Source of the DNA: Primorskyibacter marinus
GTDB taxonomy: Bacteria > Pseudomonadota > Alphaproteobacteria > Rhodobacterales > Rhodobacteraceae
Direction of reading: 5' to 3'
Assembly: GCF_003313245.1 (NCBI RefSeq)
Contig: NZ_QJSD01000021.1
Location: 1-36,083, forward strand
Length of the DNA: 36,083 bases
The notes beneath the pieces are model-generated. The model was not told the DNA's origin, did no database searches, and saw only the letters and a program-made list of their open reading frames with translations. Shown here piece after piece: positions 1-6,295 of this stretch; the stretch's first letter is position 1, and each line of letters starts with the position of its first letter. The position numbers and the translations under genes were made by a program.

Positions 1-28
1 GTATGCGGCGACTACGCCCCATTGAGTT
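1..28 (+). repeat. IS66 left terminal inverted repeat
   Basis: It starts GTATGCGGCG at base 1 and contains CCCATTGA near its inner end. It matches the reverse complement of 2694-2721 at 23 of 28 positions. This is the tnpC-proximal end, and the window begins exactly at its first base. Confidence 0.88.
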
Positions 29-103
29 CCCGCTTGCACGTAGCCGCGATGTGTTGAAGCGGATCCCATTCGGTAGCTCGTCAGGGACTACGAGACGAGG
101 TCC

Positions 104-1753
104 CTATGCGCCGTTGGGCTGCGGCGCGTAGGCCCACGGCATCAGGGCGTCGATGTTGCGGTCAAGGTGGCCGTTGGCCAATTTCGTGAACAGGTCGCGC
201 AGATAGGCATAGGGTTCGACGCCGTTCATCTTGCAGGTGGCGATCAGGCTGGCAAAGCGCGCCCAGTTCCGTCCGCCCTCGTCGTGACCGGCGAAGAGCG
301 CATTGCGGCGATTCATGGCAGGGCTGCGGATGGCGTTCTCGACGAGGTTGGAGTCGATATCGACGCGACCATCGTCCAGGAACAGGCGGAAGCCGTCCTG
401 ACGCTTCAGCATGTAGGCCATCGCCTTGCCGAGGTCGGACTTGCGCGAGACCCGCCCGGCCTGCGCCTGCAGCCAGGCGAAGAACTCGTCGACCAATGGA
501 CGAGACAGTTCCTGCCGGACAGCCCGGCGCTGATTAGGATCCGAGCCACGGATTTGGTCTTCGATCTTGTAGAGCCTGGCGATGCGCAACAGCGCCTTGT
601 CCACGATAGGCGAACCCTTCTTGGGTTTGGCCTTGATCAGTTTGCGTCGTCCATGCGCCCAGCAGAACGCCAGACGCAATGGATCGCCGCCCGTGCGTTT
701 TGGTGTGGCAAGGTGAGTATAGGCGCCGTAAGCATCGACTTGGATCGTGCCGTTGAAGCCGTGCAATATTTCGGCGGCATATTCGCCTTTACGCCCGGGG
801 CGGTAGTGGAACACGACACCCGGCGGCGCGGTGCCGTTCCAGCCACGGTCGTCGCGCAAGGCCGCCCAAAGGTAGCCAGTCTTGGTTTTTCCGCGCCCGG
901 GATCCAGCACCGGGGCGGTGGTTTCGTCGACATAGAGCCGGGAGCTTTCCGACATCAGGCGCCTGCCCATATGATCGACCACGGGCGCAATCAGCGCGCC
1001 GGTCCGACCCATCCAGTCAGCCAGAACCGAGCGGTCGATCGGCACGCCGTGACGGGCCATGACCATGGCCTGGCGGTTCAGCGGCATGTGTTCGGAGTGC
1101 TTGGACACGGCGATCTGTGCCAGCAGCGCCTCGGTGGGCCAGCTGCCCTCCAGAAGATGCGCCGGGGCTTTGGCCTGCACCACACCCGCGCGCCCTTTGG
1201 GGCAGGCGTATTTCGGGCGGATCGTGACGATCACCTGATAGCGCGCCGGGATGTAATCCAGCCGATCGACCCGATCCTCGCCGATCTTGACCATGTCGCC
1301 ACAACCGCAAGGGCAAGCAATGCTGTCTGGTTCGATGACACGCTCAACGCGCGGCAGGTGTTCCGGCAAGGCGCGCGCCTTGCGCTTCTTGCGCGGCGCC
1401 TTCTTCTCGGGATCGGTCTCGCTGGCCGCGATCTTCTCCTCGACCGCGGCAATCTGTTCTTGGGTCTCGGCGATGGCGGCTTCCAGATCCTCCAGCGCCA
1501 GTTCGAGCTGCGCGGGGTCCAGCTTTTCCGATTTCGGTCCGAACTTTGCATGTCGGTATTGTCCGACCTGGCCTTGCAGCTTCTCGATCAGGGCCTTCAG
1601 TTCGGTGATGAAGGCGTCCTTTTCGGCGACGACCGCCTGTTCATGCTGGCGGGCCGCACGCTCGACCGCCAGCTCGAATTGCGCGGCCTCGAACGCCTTC
1701 ACAACCTCGGGCGGGAGGTCCGGAAACAGGCTGAGATCGAAGGGCTGCGACAT
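104..1753 (-). CDS. tnpC: IS66 transposase TnpC (DDE type)
   Basis: This 549-aa protein is the IS66 DDE transposase, which cuts and joins the element ends. Residues 35-115 are a charged, coiled-coil-like N-terminal stretch. A zinc-finger-like segment follows, with CPCGCG at 147-152 and CPKG at 184-187; the second half keeps only one cysteine. The catalytic core shows YVDETT (D276), IQVDAYGAY (D340) and SNLVENAIR (E472), the usual DDE set. The C-terminal IS66 signature (NALFAGHDEGGRNWARFASL, 484-503) is present. The length is normal and there are no internal stops, so it is probably functional. It is the last gene of the element, 63 bp after tnpB. Confidence 0.95.
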   Translation of the reverse strand: MSQPFDLSLFPDLPPEVVKAFEAAQFELAVERAARQHEQAVVAEKDAFITELKALIEKLQGQVGQYRHAKFGPKSEKLDPAQLELALEDLEAAIAETQEQIAAVEEKIAASETDPEKKAPRKKRKARALPEHLPRVERVIEPDSIACPCGCGDMVKIGEDRVDRLDYIPARYQVIVTIRPKYACPKGRAGVVQAKAPAHLLEGSWPTEALLAQIAVSKHSEHMPLNRQAMVMARHGVPIDRSVLADWMGRTGALIAPVVDHMGRRLMSESSRLYVDETTAPVLDPGRGKTKTGYLWAALRDDRGWNGTAPPGVVFHYRPGRKGEYAAEILHGFNGTIQVDAYGAYTHLATPKRTGGDPLRLAFCWAHGRRKLIKAKPKKGSPIVDKALLRIARLYKIEDQIRGSDPNQRRAVRQELSRPLVDEFFAWLQAQAGRVSRKSDLGKAMAYMLKRQDGFRLFLDDGRVDIDSNLVENAIRSPAMNRRNALFAGHDEGGRNWARFASLIATCKMNGVEPYAYLRDLFTKLANGHLDRNIDALMPWAYAPQPNGA

Positions 1754-1816
1754 GCGGATTCATAGCCGTTCCGGGCAGGAAAGGCCAATAAAACAACACC
1801 AAAACAGGTAAGTAAA

Positions 1817-2170
1817 TCATCCCGCTGCAATGGGTGGGGCGACCCGCTGCGCAACGATCCGACGCCAGTCCAGACCTTCGAACAAAGCTTCGTGCTGGGC
1901 TCGTGACAGCCGCATTGTCCCGTCCTGAACCTTCGGCCAGGCAAAGCTGCCTTGTTCCAGGACTTTGTAGACCATCACGAGACCTGTTCCATCCCAAACC
2001 AAAATCTTCAATCTGTCGCCACGTTTAGAGCGGAACACGATCGTCACCCCGGAATGCGGATCCAGCTTCAGCTCGGTCTGCACGATCAGCGCCAGCGCAC
2101 GATGCCCGCAGCGGAAGTCCACCGGGCGCGTCGCAATCAGGATCGGCTGACGTTGTCCCGCGACGATCAC
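1817..2170 (-). CDS. tnpB: IS66 accessory protein TnpB
   Basis: This 117-aa protein belongs to the IS66 Orf2/TnpB family. The recognisable features are the N-terminal ILIATRPVDFRCGHRAL, the central DRLKILVWDGTGLVMVYKVLE and the SFAWP segment. TnpB is needed for transposition of IS66 elements, but its biochemical role is not settled. Its start overlaps the end of tnpA by 4 bp (ATGA), so the two are likely translationally coupled. The length is normal for the family. Confidence 0.93.
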   Translation of the reverse strand: MIVAGQRQPILIATRPVDFRCGHRALALIVQTELKLDPHSGVTIVFRSKRGDRLKILVWDGTGLVMVYKVLEQGSFAWPKVQDGTMRLSRAQHEALFEGLDWRRIVAQRVAPPIAAG

Positions 2171-2631
2171 GGCGCACCCCGCAGCGCCTGCACCAGCGCA
2201 ACCGCACGTTCCACCGCCACATCATCGGGAATGCGCAGTATCACATCGGACCCGATCTCGATCATCAACACCCCGGCGTCACCGGTCGCAGCCGCCTTCG
2301 AAGGAGATGAAACCGACTGACCCGCAGGCTCGGGCAGGATGGACAGCGGCACGAAGGCAGGCTCCGTCGCCTCCGCCTTCGGCGATCCATGAAGCGCGTC
2401 CATCAAGTGACTTGGCAGGGCCAGCCGACCTTGCCGTGCATGGCGACGCCAATCCGAAAGATGATGCGGAAGAATGTCATAGCGCGCGGCCACATCCACC
2501 ACCCGGACACCGGGCTGCAGGCTTTCGGCAACGATCCGCGCTTTCACATCATCCGGCCAATGCCGCTTGCCGCGCCGCCGAGGTTCAACAACCTCACACC
2601 GCCCCATGAACCCATCACCACCATCCGCCAT
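2167..2631 (-). CDS. tnpA: IS66 accessory protein TnpA
   Basis: This 154-aa protein is the first gene of the IS66 element. Residues 20-70 form a helix-turn-helix of the IS3/IS66 Orf1 type (HWPDDVKARIVAESLQPG, then VVDVAARYDILPHHLSDWRR), which probably binds the element ends. The C-terminal part (IEIGSDVILRIPDDVAVERAVALVQAL) is the usual IS66 TnpA tail. It overlaps tnpB by 4 bp. An alternative start is Met9 (MGRCEVVEP). Confidence 0.92.
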   Translation of the reverse strand: MADGGDGFMGRCEVVEPRRRGKRHWPDDVKARIVAESLQPGVRVVDVAARYDILPHHLSDWRRHARQGRLALPSHLMDALHGSPKAEATEPAFVPLSILPEPAGQSVSSPSKAAATGDAGVLMIEIGSDVILRIPDDVAVERAVALVQALRGAP

Positions 2632-2693
2632 GTGATACCTCCATCTGCTGACGCAGACCTTGTCGCAGGCACGTCACGCGTCAGAAACACATC

Positions 2694-2721
2694 AAATCAA
2701 TGGGCCGGAACCGCCGCATAC
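2694..2721 (-). repeat. IS66 right terminal inverted repeat
   Basis: On the minus strand it reads GTATGCGGCGG and then CCCATTGATT, matching the left end. The base after it, 2722, is the first base of the interrupted relaxase gene. Confidence 0.88.
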
Positions 2722-3066
2722 GGTGTTCTTCGCGTCCCAAGCTTCGCCGATTACCTCCGCCAGTGCTGTCGGATCATCGCCCGCGGCTTCTTCCGCCGCA
2801 TCAAGCTCCGCAAGGTCGGACTTCCTGCGGCGGCGCTTCAATGACTCGCGTTTGAGCGCAATGTTGCGCTTCTGGATGGCAATGATGCGCGCGTCAGCGA
2901 TTTCGCGGAGATCTGCATGACCGACTGGGAAAAGGTTCAGATGGCTGCGCGAGGGGTCGACGTGCGGGGTCTCGCCCTGCCGTTTGCCATGGGCTTCGAT
3001 CCCGCCGAGACCGTATGTGCTGACGCGTTCGAAGCGTAGCACGATGAGGTTTTTTGCCTTCTCCAT
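2722..3066 (-). pseudogene. MobV/Pre-family relaxase, truncated by IS66
   Basis: About 115 residues of the N-terminus remain before the frame runs into the IS66 end. The N-terminus (NLIVLRFERV, then GGIEAHGKRQGE, then VDPSRSHLNLF) matches the start of the MobV/Pre relaxases such as pMV158 MobM, where the conserved pattern is an H-x-x-R motif followed by a P-S-R-S-H-L-N-like motif. These enzymes nick one strand at oriT for plasmid mobilization. The segment at 65-85 (ADARIIAIQKRNIALKRESLKRRRRK) is very basic. The catalytic C-terminal part is missing, so this copy cannot be active. The gene probably continued to the left before the IS inserted. Confidence 0.78.
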
Positions 3067-3151
3067 GATGGCGAATTACGCCCCGGCACGGGCTATCCGA
3101 AATTTCACGACGAAGATGCCCAGGAGCCTTCAGAGGATCCCATCCCGCAGG

Positions 3152-3188
3152 TGCGCTCAACTCTTTACTCACTATAGAGCTGAGCGCA
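3152..3188 (-). other. Candidate MobV-type oriT with nick site
   Basis: Arms 3152-3164 (TGCGCTCAACTCT) and 3176-3188 pair at 12 of 13 positions around an 11-nt loop. On the minus strand the loop region reads TATAGTGAGTAA. The pMV158 nick region is TAGTGTG/TTA, also in the loop of an inverted repeat and also just upstream of mob. By analogy the nick would fall between 3168 and 3167. The relaxase start is about 85-100 bp downstream. The assignment is inference from similarity and position. Confidence 0.6.
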
Positions 3189-3224
3189 CCGCCGTTGGCT
3201 CCTTGCTCTCAGCTCTTTCGTTCG

Positions 3225-3279
3225 CCCGGGGCGCTGCCCCGGGACCCCGCGCCTCCGGCGGGGCGCCCGCGCAGCGGGC
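3225..3279. repeat. Three consecutive GC-rich hairpins
   Basis: Three perfect inverted repeats lie almost end to end: 3225-3243 (CCCGGGGC, loop GCT), 3245-3263 (CCCCGC, 7-nt loop) and 3265-3279 (GCCCGC, loop GCA). No run of T follows, so they are not ordinary terminators. They lie upstream of the candidate oriT and relaxase. I find no credible coding sequence in 3190-3440. Confidence 0.7.
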
Positions 3280-3443
3280 GGCCTCTCGGGAGGTCGTTCC
3301 ACACTCCTCCCGCCGGCTGGCATCCCACCTGTTCGCGCTCCCCGCGCCGGCCGAGGAGAGGGCGCCCCTCTCCTGGACCTCTCCCATTTCGCTGGATGGG
3401 CCATGAATACTGCAGGCTAAAAATCGATCTGGCATGCCCAGCT

Positions 3444-3501
3444 TGGCACTGCATTTCCCATCGCATCCCCTCAGTGAGATCCGATGGGAAATGCAATGCC
3501 A
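3444..3501. repeat. Long inverted repeat, 20-bp arms
   Basis: The arms 3444-3463 and 3482-3501 match at 19 of 20 positions, with an 18-bp spacer. The core is TGCATTTCCCATCG and its complement. It ends exactly where a possible ORF begins (3501). It could be a protein-binding site (replication or partition), a recombination site or a hairpin in RNA; the sequence does not decide. Confidence 0.75.
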
Positions 3502-3866
3502 TGGAAATCAATACTGAACTCATGTGTCGCCGCAAATCGATCGCAGGTGATCTGGGCGGCGTCGCAGCCTGGTGCCGATACCGACACCACGGCTATCCAA
3601 GATACACGCTGATCGCGGCAGCCATGATTGTCGAGCATCGAAAGTTGGCGCTCGAACCAAGCATTGCCGAGAAGCAATGCAACTTCGATTCACTGCCAAT
3701 TCTTCAAACCGCCAGCGAAGCATTGAGCTCGCTCGGCTACAAGCCAATTCCGGCCACTTGGCCGCGCATGGCGCCCGGCATCCTGGTTTTCGAAGCACCG
3801 CTTTCCACACACGAGCAGATCCGGGCTGTCGACCATTTTCTGCGCGTTGGACTGCCAAGCCACTGA
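3501..3866 (+). CDS. Possible hypothetical protein
   Basis: A 121-residue frame starts MEINTELMCRRKSIAGDLGG and ends FLRVGLPSH. The longer in-frame ORF from 3195 has a low-complexity Arg/Pro-rich front that is probably not coding, so I take the ATG just after the long inverted repeat. There is no clear ribosome-binding site. The middle (TLIAAAMIVEHRKLALEPSIAEK) has a natural-looking composition. I recognise no family. It could be a chance ORF or a decayed gene of the mobile element. Confidence 0.28.
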   Translation: MEINTELMCRRKSIAGDLGGVAAWCRYRHHGYPRYTLIAAAMIVEHRKLALEPSIAEKQCNFDSLPILQTASEALSSLGYKPIPATWPRMAPGILVFEAPLSTHEQIRAVDHFLRVGLPSH

Positions 3867-3870
3867 ACGA

Positions 3871-4224
3871 ATGGCAGGAAGAGAACTACCCGACGCGCTG
3901 CTGTCGAAGCCGGTCTTTCTCGACGAGACCGGCTTCGAGATCAGCGCATTCGAAATGACTTCAGGATACGCCCTCTTGAGGGATGGAGGCACAATTGCGG
4001 ACTGGAACACCCGCGCCTCCCGGCCTCTGCCCGTCGACGGATTGCATCCGCTCGACGGCCCCATCGCGTCCTCCTGCGTGATGGGTCTTGAAAGAAAAGG
4101 CACCGATAGTTCCGAGCGGCATGGTGCCGCTCAGCGGCTGCCAGGAGGTCCTGAATGGGCAATCAGCAACTCGTTACAATCGATCCGCGGACCGGCGTCC
4201 CTCGCTGGACGGCACACCGTCTGA
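3871..4224 (+). CDS. Possible hypothetical protein or decayed gene
   Basis: A frame starts MAGRELPDALLSKPVFLDET four bases after the previous ORF stops. Its first 65 residues look protein-like (TGFEISAFEMTSGYALLRDG), but after about residue 72 it turns into sequence without clear character and overlaps the well-supported gene at 4155 by 70 bp. A frameshift around 4090 or a chance ORF would both explain this. No family is recognised and no good ribosome-binding site is seen. Confidence 0.25.
   Translation: MAGRELPDALLSKPVFLDETGFEISAFEMTSGYALLRDGGTIADWNTRASRPLPVDGLHPLDGPIASSCVMGLERKGTDSSERHGAAQRLPGGPEWAISNSLQSIRGPASLAGRHTV
4114..4132 (+). promoter_or_regulatory. Perfect hairpin ahead of the 4155 gene
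   Basis: GAGCGGCA and TGCCGCTC (8-bp arms, loop TGG) end 10 bases before the AGGAGG ribosome-binding site of the next gene. It could be an operator or an RNA hairpin in the leader. Confidence 0.45.
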
Positions 4225-4517
4225 CGCGGAGTTTTCTCGAACGCCATGGGTCGGGTCTCGATGATCTCCTCCGCAGATTCCCCAGCGTTCCCGGTCCGGC
4301 ATTCCGGTCTGCGATCGAGCGATGCCTCACGCCGAGCCAGACCACGCCCGAACTCTGCATCGCCTTGGATGAGGCAGTGGACACACTCCTCGCACTACAA
4401 TCGGAACCGATCCGGCCGCTACCGACGGACGCTGGGAAACGTCTCAATGTGGATACCGGCCTGAGGTGGTATGCCGCCCGGTTGCGTGACCTGGCCCAAG
4501 CAGCACGACACATGTGA
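4155..4517 (+). CDS. Hypothetical protein of the mobile element (120 aa)
   Basis: The start is well supported by a strong ribosome-binding site (AGGAGGTCC, 4143-4151) before ATG. The 120-aa protein begins MGNQQLVTIDPRTGVPRW and is probably all-helical, with no signal peptide or membrane segment. Residues 22-45 are amphipathic and basic (RLTRSFLERHGSGLDDLLRR) and residues 60-85 are acidic (TPELCIALDEAVDTLLAL). I do not recognise the family. Its place between a relaxase remnant and an integrase suggests an accessory gene of the same element, 145 bp upstream of the integrase pair. Confidence 0.65.
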   Translation: MGNQQLVTIDPRTGVPRWTAHRLTRSFLERHGSGLDDLLRRFPSVPGPAFRSAIERCLTPSQTTPELCIALDEAVDTLLALQSEPIRPLPTDAGKRLNVDTGLRWYAARLRDLAQAARHM

Positions 4518-4638
4518 TCCAGTATTGGCCTGTCGCGGTGATATCCGCGGCGGGCCGTCACCGGACATTGCGACACTGGGTCGGAAGGATATCGAACCCT
4601 GATCAAATTCACCTCCATGCGACCGGTGCTCGTCGCAT

Positions 4639-4656
4639 CTCCTCAAAAATGAGGAG
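4639..4656 (+). promoter_or_regulatory. Hairpin that hides the Shine-Dalgarno of the integrase pair
   Basis: CTCCTCA (4639-4645) pairs perfectly with TGAGGAG (4650-4656) around an AAAA loop. The right arm contains GAGGAG, which sits 6 nt before the ATG at 4663 and is the only ribosome-binding site for the 66-aa ORF. Folding would block initiation of that ORF and, through coupling, of the integrase. Confidence 0.6.
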
Positions 4657-4662
4657 CCATAA

Positions 4663-4863
4663 ATGCCTGCTGCAAGACCATCCAAAGCCACCATGACCAA
4701 CGCTCTTGGCGCAATTGTCGCGGCCGGGCTGACACCCGCCGCTCTGAGTATTGGGCCCGACGGTTCATTCAGGGTCGAGGTCATTAACGGCTCCGTCGGG
4801 GAGATTGAACAATCGACCGCAGCCAACGAAAATCAACCTGAAAAGTTTGAGGACCTGCAGTGA
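4663..4863 (+). CDS. Small integrase-coupled protein (66 aa)
   Basis: The protein starts MPAARPSKATMTNALGAIVA, continues with a short segment of the form GPDGSFRVEVI, and ends in an acidic tail. Small proteins of this general shape (a helical N-terminus, then an IxPDGxxxV strand) are often seen just before tyrosine recombinases in alphaproteobacterial elements; their function is unknown to me. Its TGA stop overlaps the GTG start of the integrase (GTGA), which indicates translational coupling. The ribosome-binding site is inside a hairpin. A role as a directionality or regulatory factor is possible but unproven. Confidence 0.7.
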   Translation: MPAARPSKATMTNALGAIVAAGLTPAALSIGPDGSFRVEVINGSVGEIEQSTAANENQPEKFEDLQ

Positions 4864-6134
4864 AACTGGAAGAGGATTACCCCGGCCTCCTGCTGGAAAA
4901 GACGCCCGCCGGGAATCCACGCTGGCGCGTCCGTGTTACTGGCATCAAGAAGCGCCGGATCACCTTGGCGGTTGCACCCGACCACCCGGATTTCAAGGAA
5001 CACTATGACGCAGCGCGTCGTGGAAAAAAGCTTCAGGTTCAGGCTCCGAAGAAGGCTGCACGCGGAACGCTGGATGAGCTGCGGGAGAAATATTCCGCAG
5101 CTCTCGCAGATATGGTCGCGAACGGCAAGTTCACCAAGGACACAATGGACAGCAGGCTCCGCGGGTTAACCCAAGCCTGCGACGTAACCCTCAAGGCTCG
5201 TCGTATGGGCGCGTTGCATGTCGATCTTCCGAAGGAAGGCTTCGTACATATCATGGACAGCTTCGGCCCGCGGACAGGGGCGGCAGAGACATGCCTGAAG
5301 GCTCTGAAGGCTGCGTATCTCTGGGGTGAAGATCGCGGGTACCCGAAGGATTCCGCGGTCCACAGGGTTGCCAGCCCACATTCCGGGAAGGGCGGTGCAA
5401 CCGCTTGGACCGAAGGTGACGAGACCAAATTTCTCTCAGAACATGGTCGCGGGACGATGGCCCGGCGGTGGTTCTATCTTTCGAAAAACATGGCCGGGAG
5501 GATCGACGATATTGTCGACATCGGCCCCGAAAACATCAAGCTCAAGAACGGCCGAGCATACCTTGGCTGGCAGCCGAAGAAGAAAGGTTCGAAGTACGTC
5601 CTCGTTCCCCTGATGTGGGAACTTGCCGAAGAGTTGGAACTGGGTGGCTGGCACGAGACAGCCTTCATCCTGACCGCAGCCGGACTTCCATTCAAATCCA
5701 AGAACTCCCTCAGCAACCGGATTGCGAAATGGGCGGTTCAGGCCGGCTTGACCCGCGAAGTCGAAGTTGAAGACAAAAAGACCGGCGAGAAGGTGATAGA
5801 GAAACGGGCCACACGCTCTCAGCATGGTATCCGTAAGGCGACGGCTCACGAACTGGCCCAGTCTGGAGCGAATGTCTACGAAATCGCGGCACGCCTGTCG
5901 CATTCCGACTTCAAGTCGTCGGCACCCTATGTCCAGGATGTAGATCGCGAGCGGCTTGCGGAGTCCGGCTTCGACCGTGCGGAGAAGGCCCGTCAGGCCC
6001 GAGGTGTCCCACGCCCCGAAAACCGTGGGACACCTGATGGCTCAGGACCCAGTAAAATAAGGCTTTTGGAAGGAAAGTGGCAGCCCGTAGGGGAATCGAA
6101 CCCCTCTTTCCAGGTTGAAAACCTGGCGTCCTAA
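4860..6134 (+). CDS. int: Tyrosine recombinase (integrase)
   Basis: This 424-aa site-specific recombinase probably integrates and excises the element at the adjacent tRNA-Glu gene. The N-terminal 70 residues resemble an arm-binding region, and 70-165 a core-binding SAM-like domain. The catalytic domain shows R214 (MAGRIDD), H322 and R325 (QHGIRKATAHELAQSG), H348 (RLSHSDF) and Y357 (SSAPYVQD), the full R-H-R-H-Y set. The start is GTG, overlapping the upstream stop codon. The last 19 or so residues (QPVGESNPSFQVENLAS) are translated from the antisense of the tRNA gene, so the C-terminus depends on the attachment site. It is probably intact. Confidence 0.92.
   Translation: MKLEEDYPGLLLEKTPAGNPRWRVRVTGIKKRRITLAVAPDHPDFKEHYDAARRGKKLQVQAPKKAARGTLDELREKYSAALADMVANGKFTKDTMDSRLRGLTQACDVTLKARRMGALHVDLPKEGFVHIMDSFGPRTGAAETCLKALKAAYLWGEDRGYPKDSAVHRVASPHSGKGGATAWTEGDETKFLSEHGRGTMARRWFYLSKNMAGRIDDIVDIGPENIKLKNGRAYLGWQPKKKGSKYVLVPLMWELAEELELGGWHETAFILTAAGLPFKSKNSLSNRIAKWAVQAGLTREVEVEDKKTGEKVIEKRATRSQHGIRKATAHELAQSGANVYEIAARLSHSDFKSSAPYVQDVDRERLAESGFDRAEKARQARGVPRPENRGTPDGSGPSKIRLLEGKWQPVGESNPSFQVENLAS
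6002..6035. repeat. 12-bp perfect inverted repeat in the integrase 3' end
   Basis: AGGTGTCCCACG (6002-6013) and CGTGGGACACCT (6024-6035) flank a 10-nt spacer. It is 43 bp from the tRNA 3' end. No T-run follows on either strand. A recombinase or accessory-factor arm site is possible. Confidence 0.6.
6078..6120. other. Probable attachment site region (tRNA-Glu 3' half)
   Basis: The integrase gene ends in this tRNA gene, and integrases of this type usually recombine at the anticodon or T-arm part of the tRNA 3' half. The exact core cannot be fixed because the second copy lies outside the window. Confidence 0.5.
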
Positions 6135-6152
6135 CCGATAGACGAACGGGCC
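6078..6152 (-). tRNA. tRNA-Glu (anticodon UUC)
   Basis: The minus strand folds into a full cloverleaf. The acceptor stem GGCCCGT pairs with ACGGGCT (one G-T pair), the anticodon stem is CCAGG/CCTGG with loop TTTTCAA (anticodon TTC), and the T arm is AGGGG-TTCGATT-CCCCT. The discriminator is G and the CCA end is encoded. The gene is 75 nt long and still complete despite the neighbouring integration. Confidence 0.95.
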
Positions 6153-6171
6153 ACGCTTGGCGTGAGGCGGT

Positions 6172-6199
6172 GTTTAGGCAAAGCCTGCGATGCGTGCAA
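6172..6199 (-). promoter_or_regulatory. Possible promoter of tRNA-Glu
   Basis: On the minus strand, TTGCAC (6199-6194) and CTAAAC (6177-6172) are spaced by 16 nt, with the tRNA 5' end 19 nt downstream. This is a plausible sigma-70 promoter, judged by eye only. Confidence 0.35.
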
Positions 6200-6295
6200 G
6201 TAGAAATTTCACTGTTTGTTGCCAAATTTTTATTCGACGTCGGGTCAGGCTGTAAACTTGCGGATTTTAAGGGAAATGCGGCGGAAGATCAGGCG

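Larger units (their letters stand above)
1..2721 (-). mobile_element. Complete IS66-family insertion sequence
   Basis: The element carries the three genes typical of IS66 (tnpA, tnpB, tnpC), all on the minus strand. Its ends are defined by imperfect 28-bp terminal inverted repeats at 1-28 and 2694-2721, both starting GTATGCGGCG and agreeing at 23 of 28 positions. IS66 elements usually make an 8-bp target duplication; the right copy would be GGTGTTCT at 2722-2729, and the left copy would lie just before base 1. All three genes are open, so the element looks intact. It has inserted into a MobV-type relaxase gene. Confidence 0.93.
2722..6152. mobile_element. Remnant end of an integrated mobilizable element at tRNA-Glu
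   Basis: The stretch from the IS66 insertion to the tRNA-Glu gene holds a truncated MobV relaxase, a candidate oriT, unknown small genes and a tyrosine recombinase that ends inside the tRNA antisense. This is the usual layout of an integrative mobilizable element, or of a plasmid captured by an integrase, at a tRNA 3' end. The distal attachment site is not in the window: I found no second copy of the tRNA 3' sequence. The boundaries given are the visible part only. Confidence 0.7.

Noticed and set aside
3195-3500. Upstream extension of the 3501 ORF
   Set aside because: The translation is Arg/Pro-rich and covers the hairpin cluster and long inverted repeat; no ribosome-binding site.
2722-6077. 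Second copy of the tRNA-Glu 3' end as the distal attachment site
   Set aside because: No match to the T-arm or acceptor sequence was found in the window; the far end must be outside.
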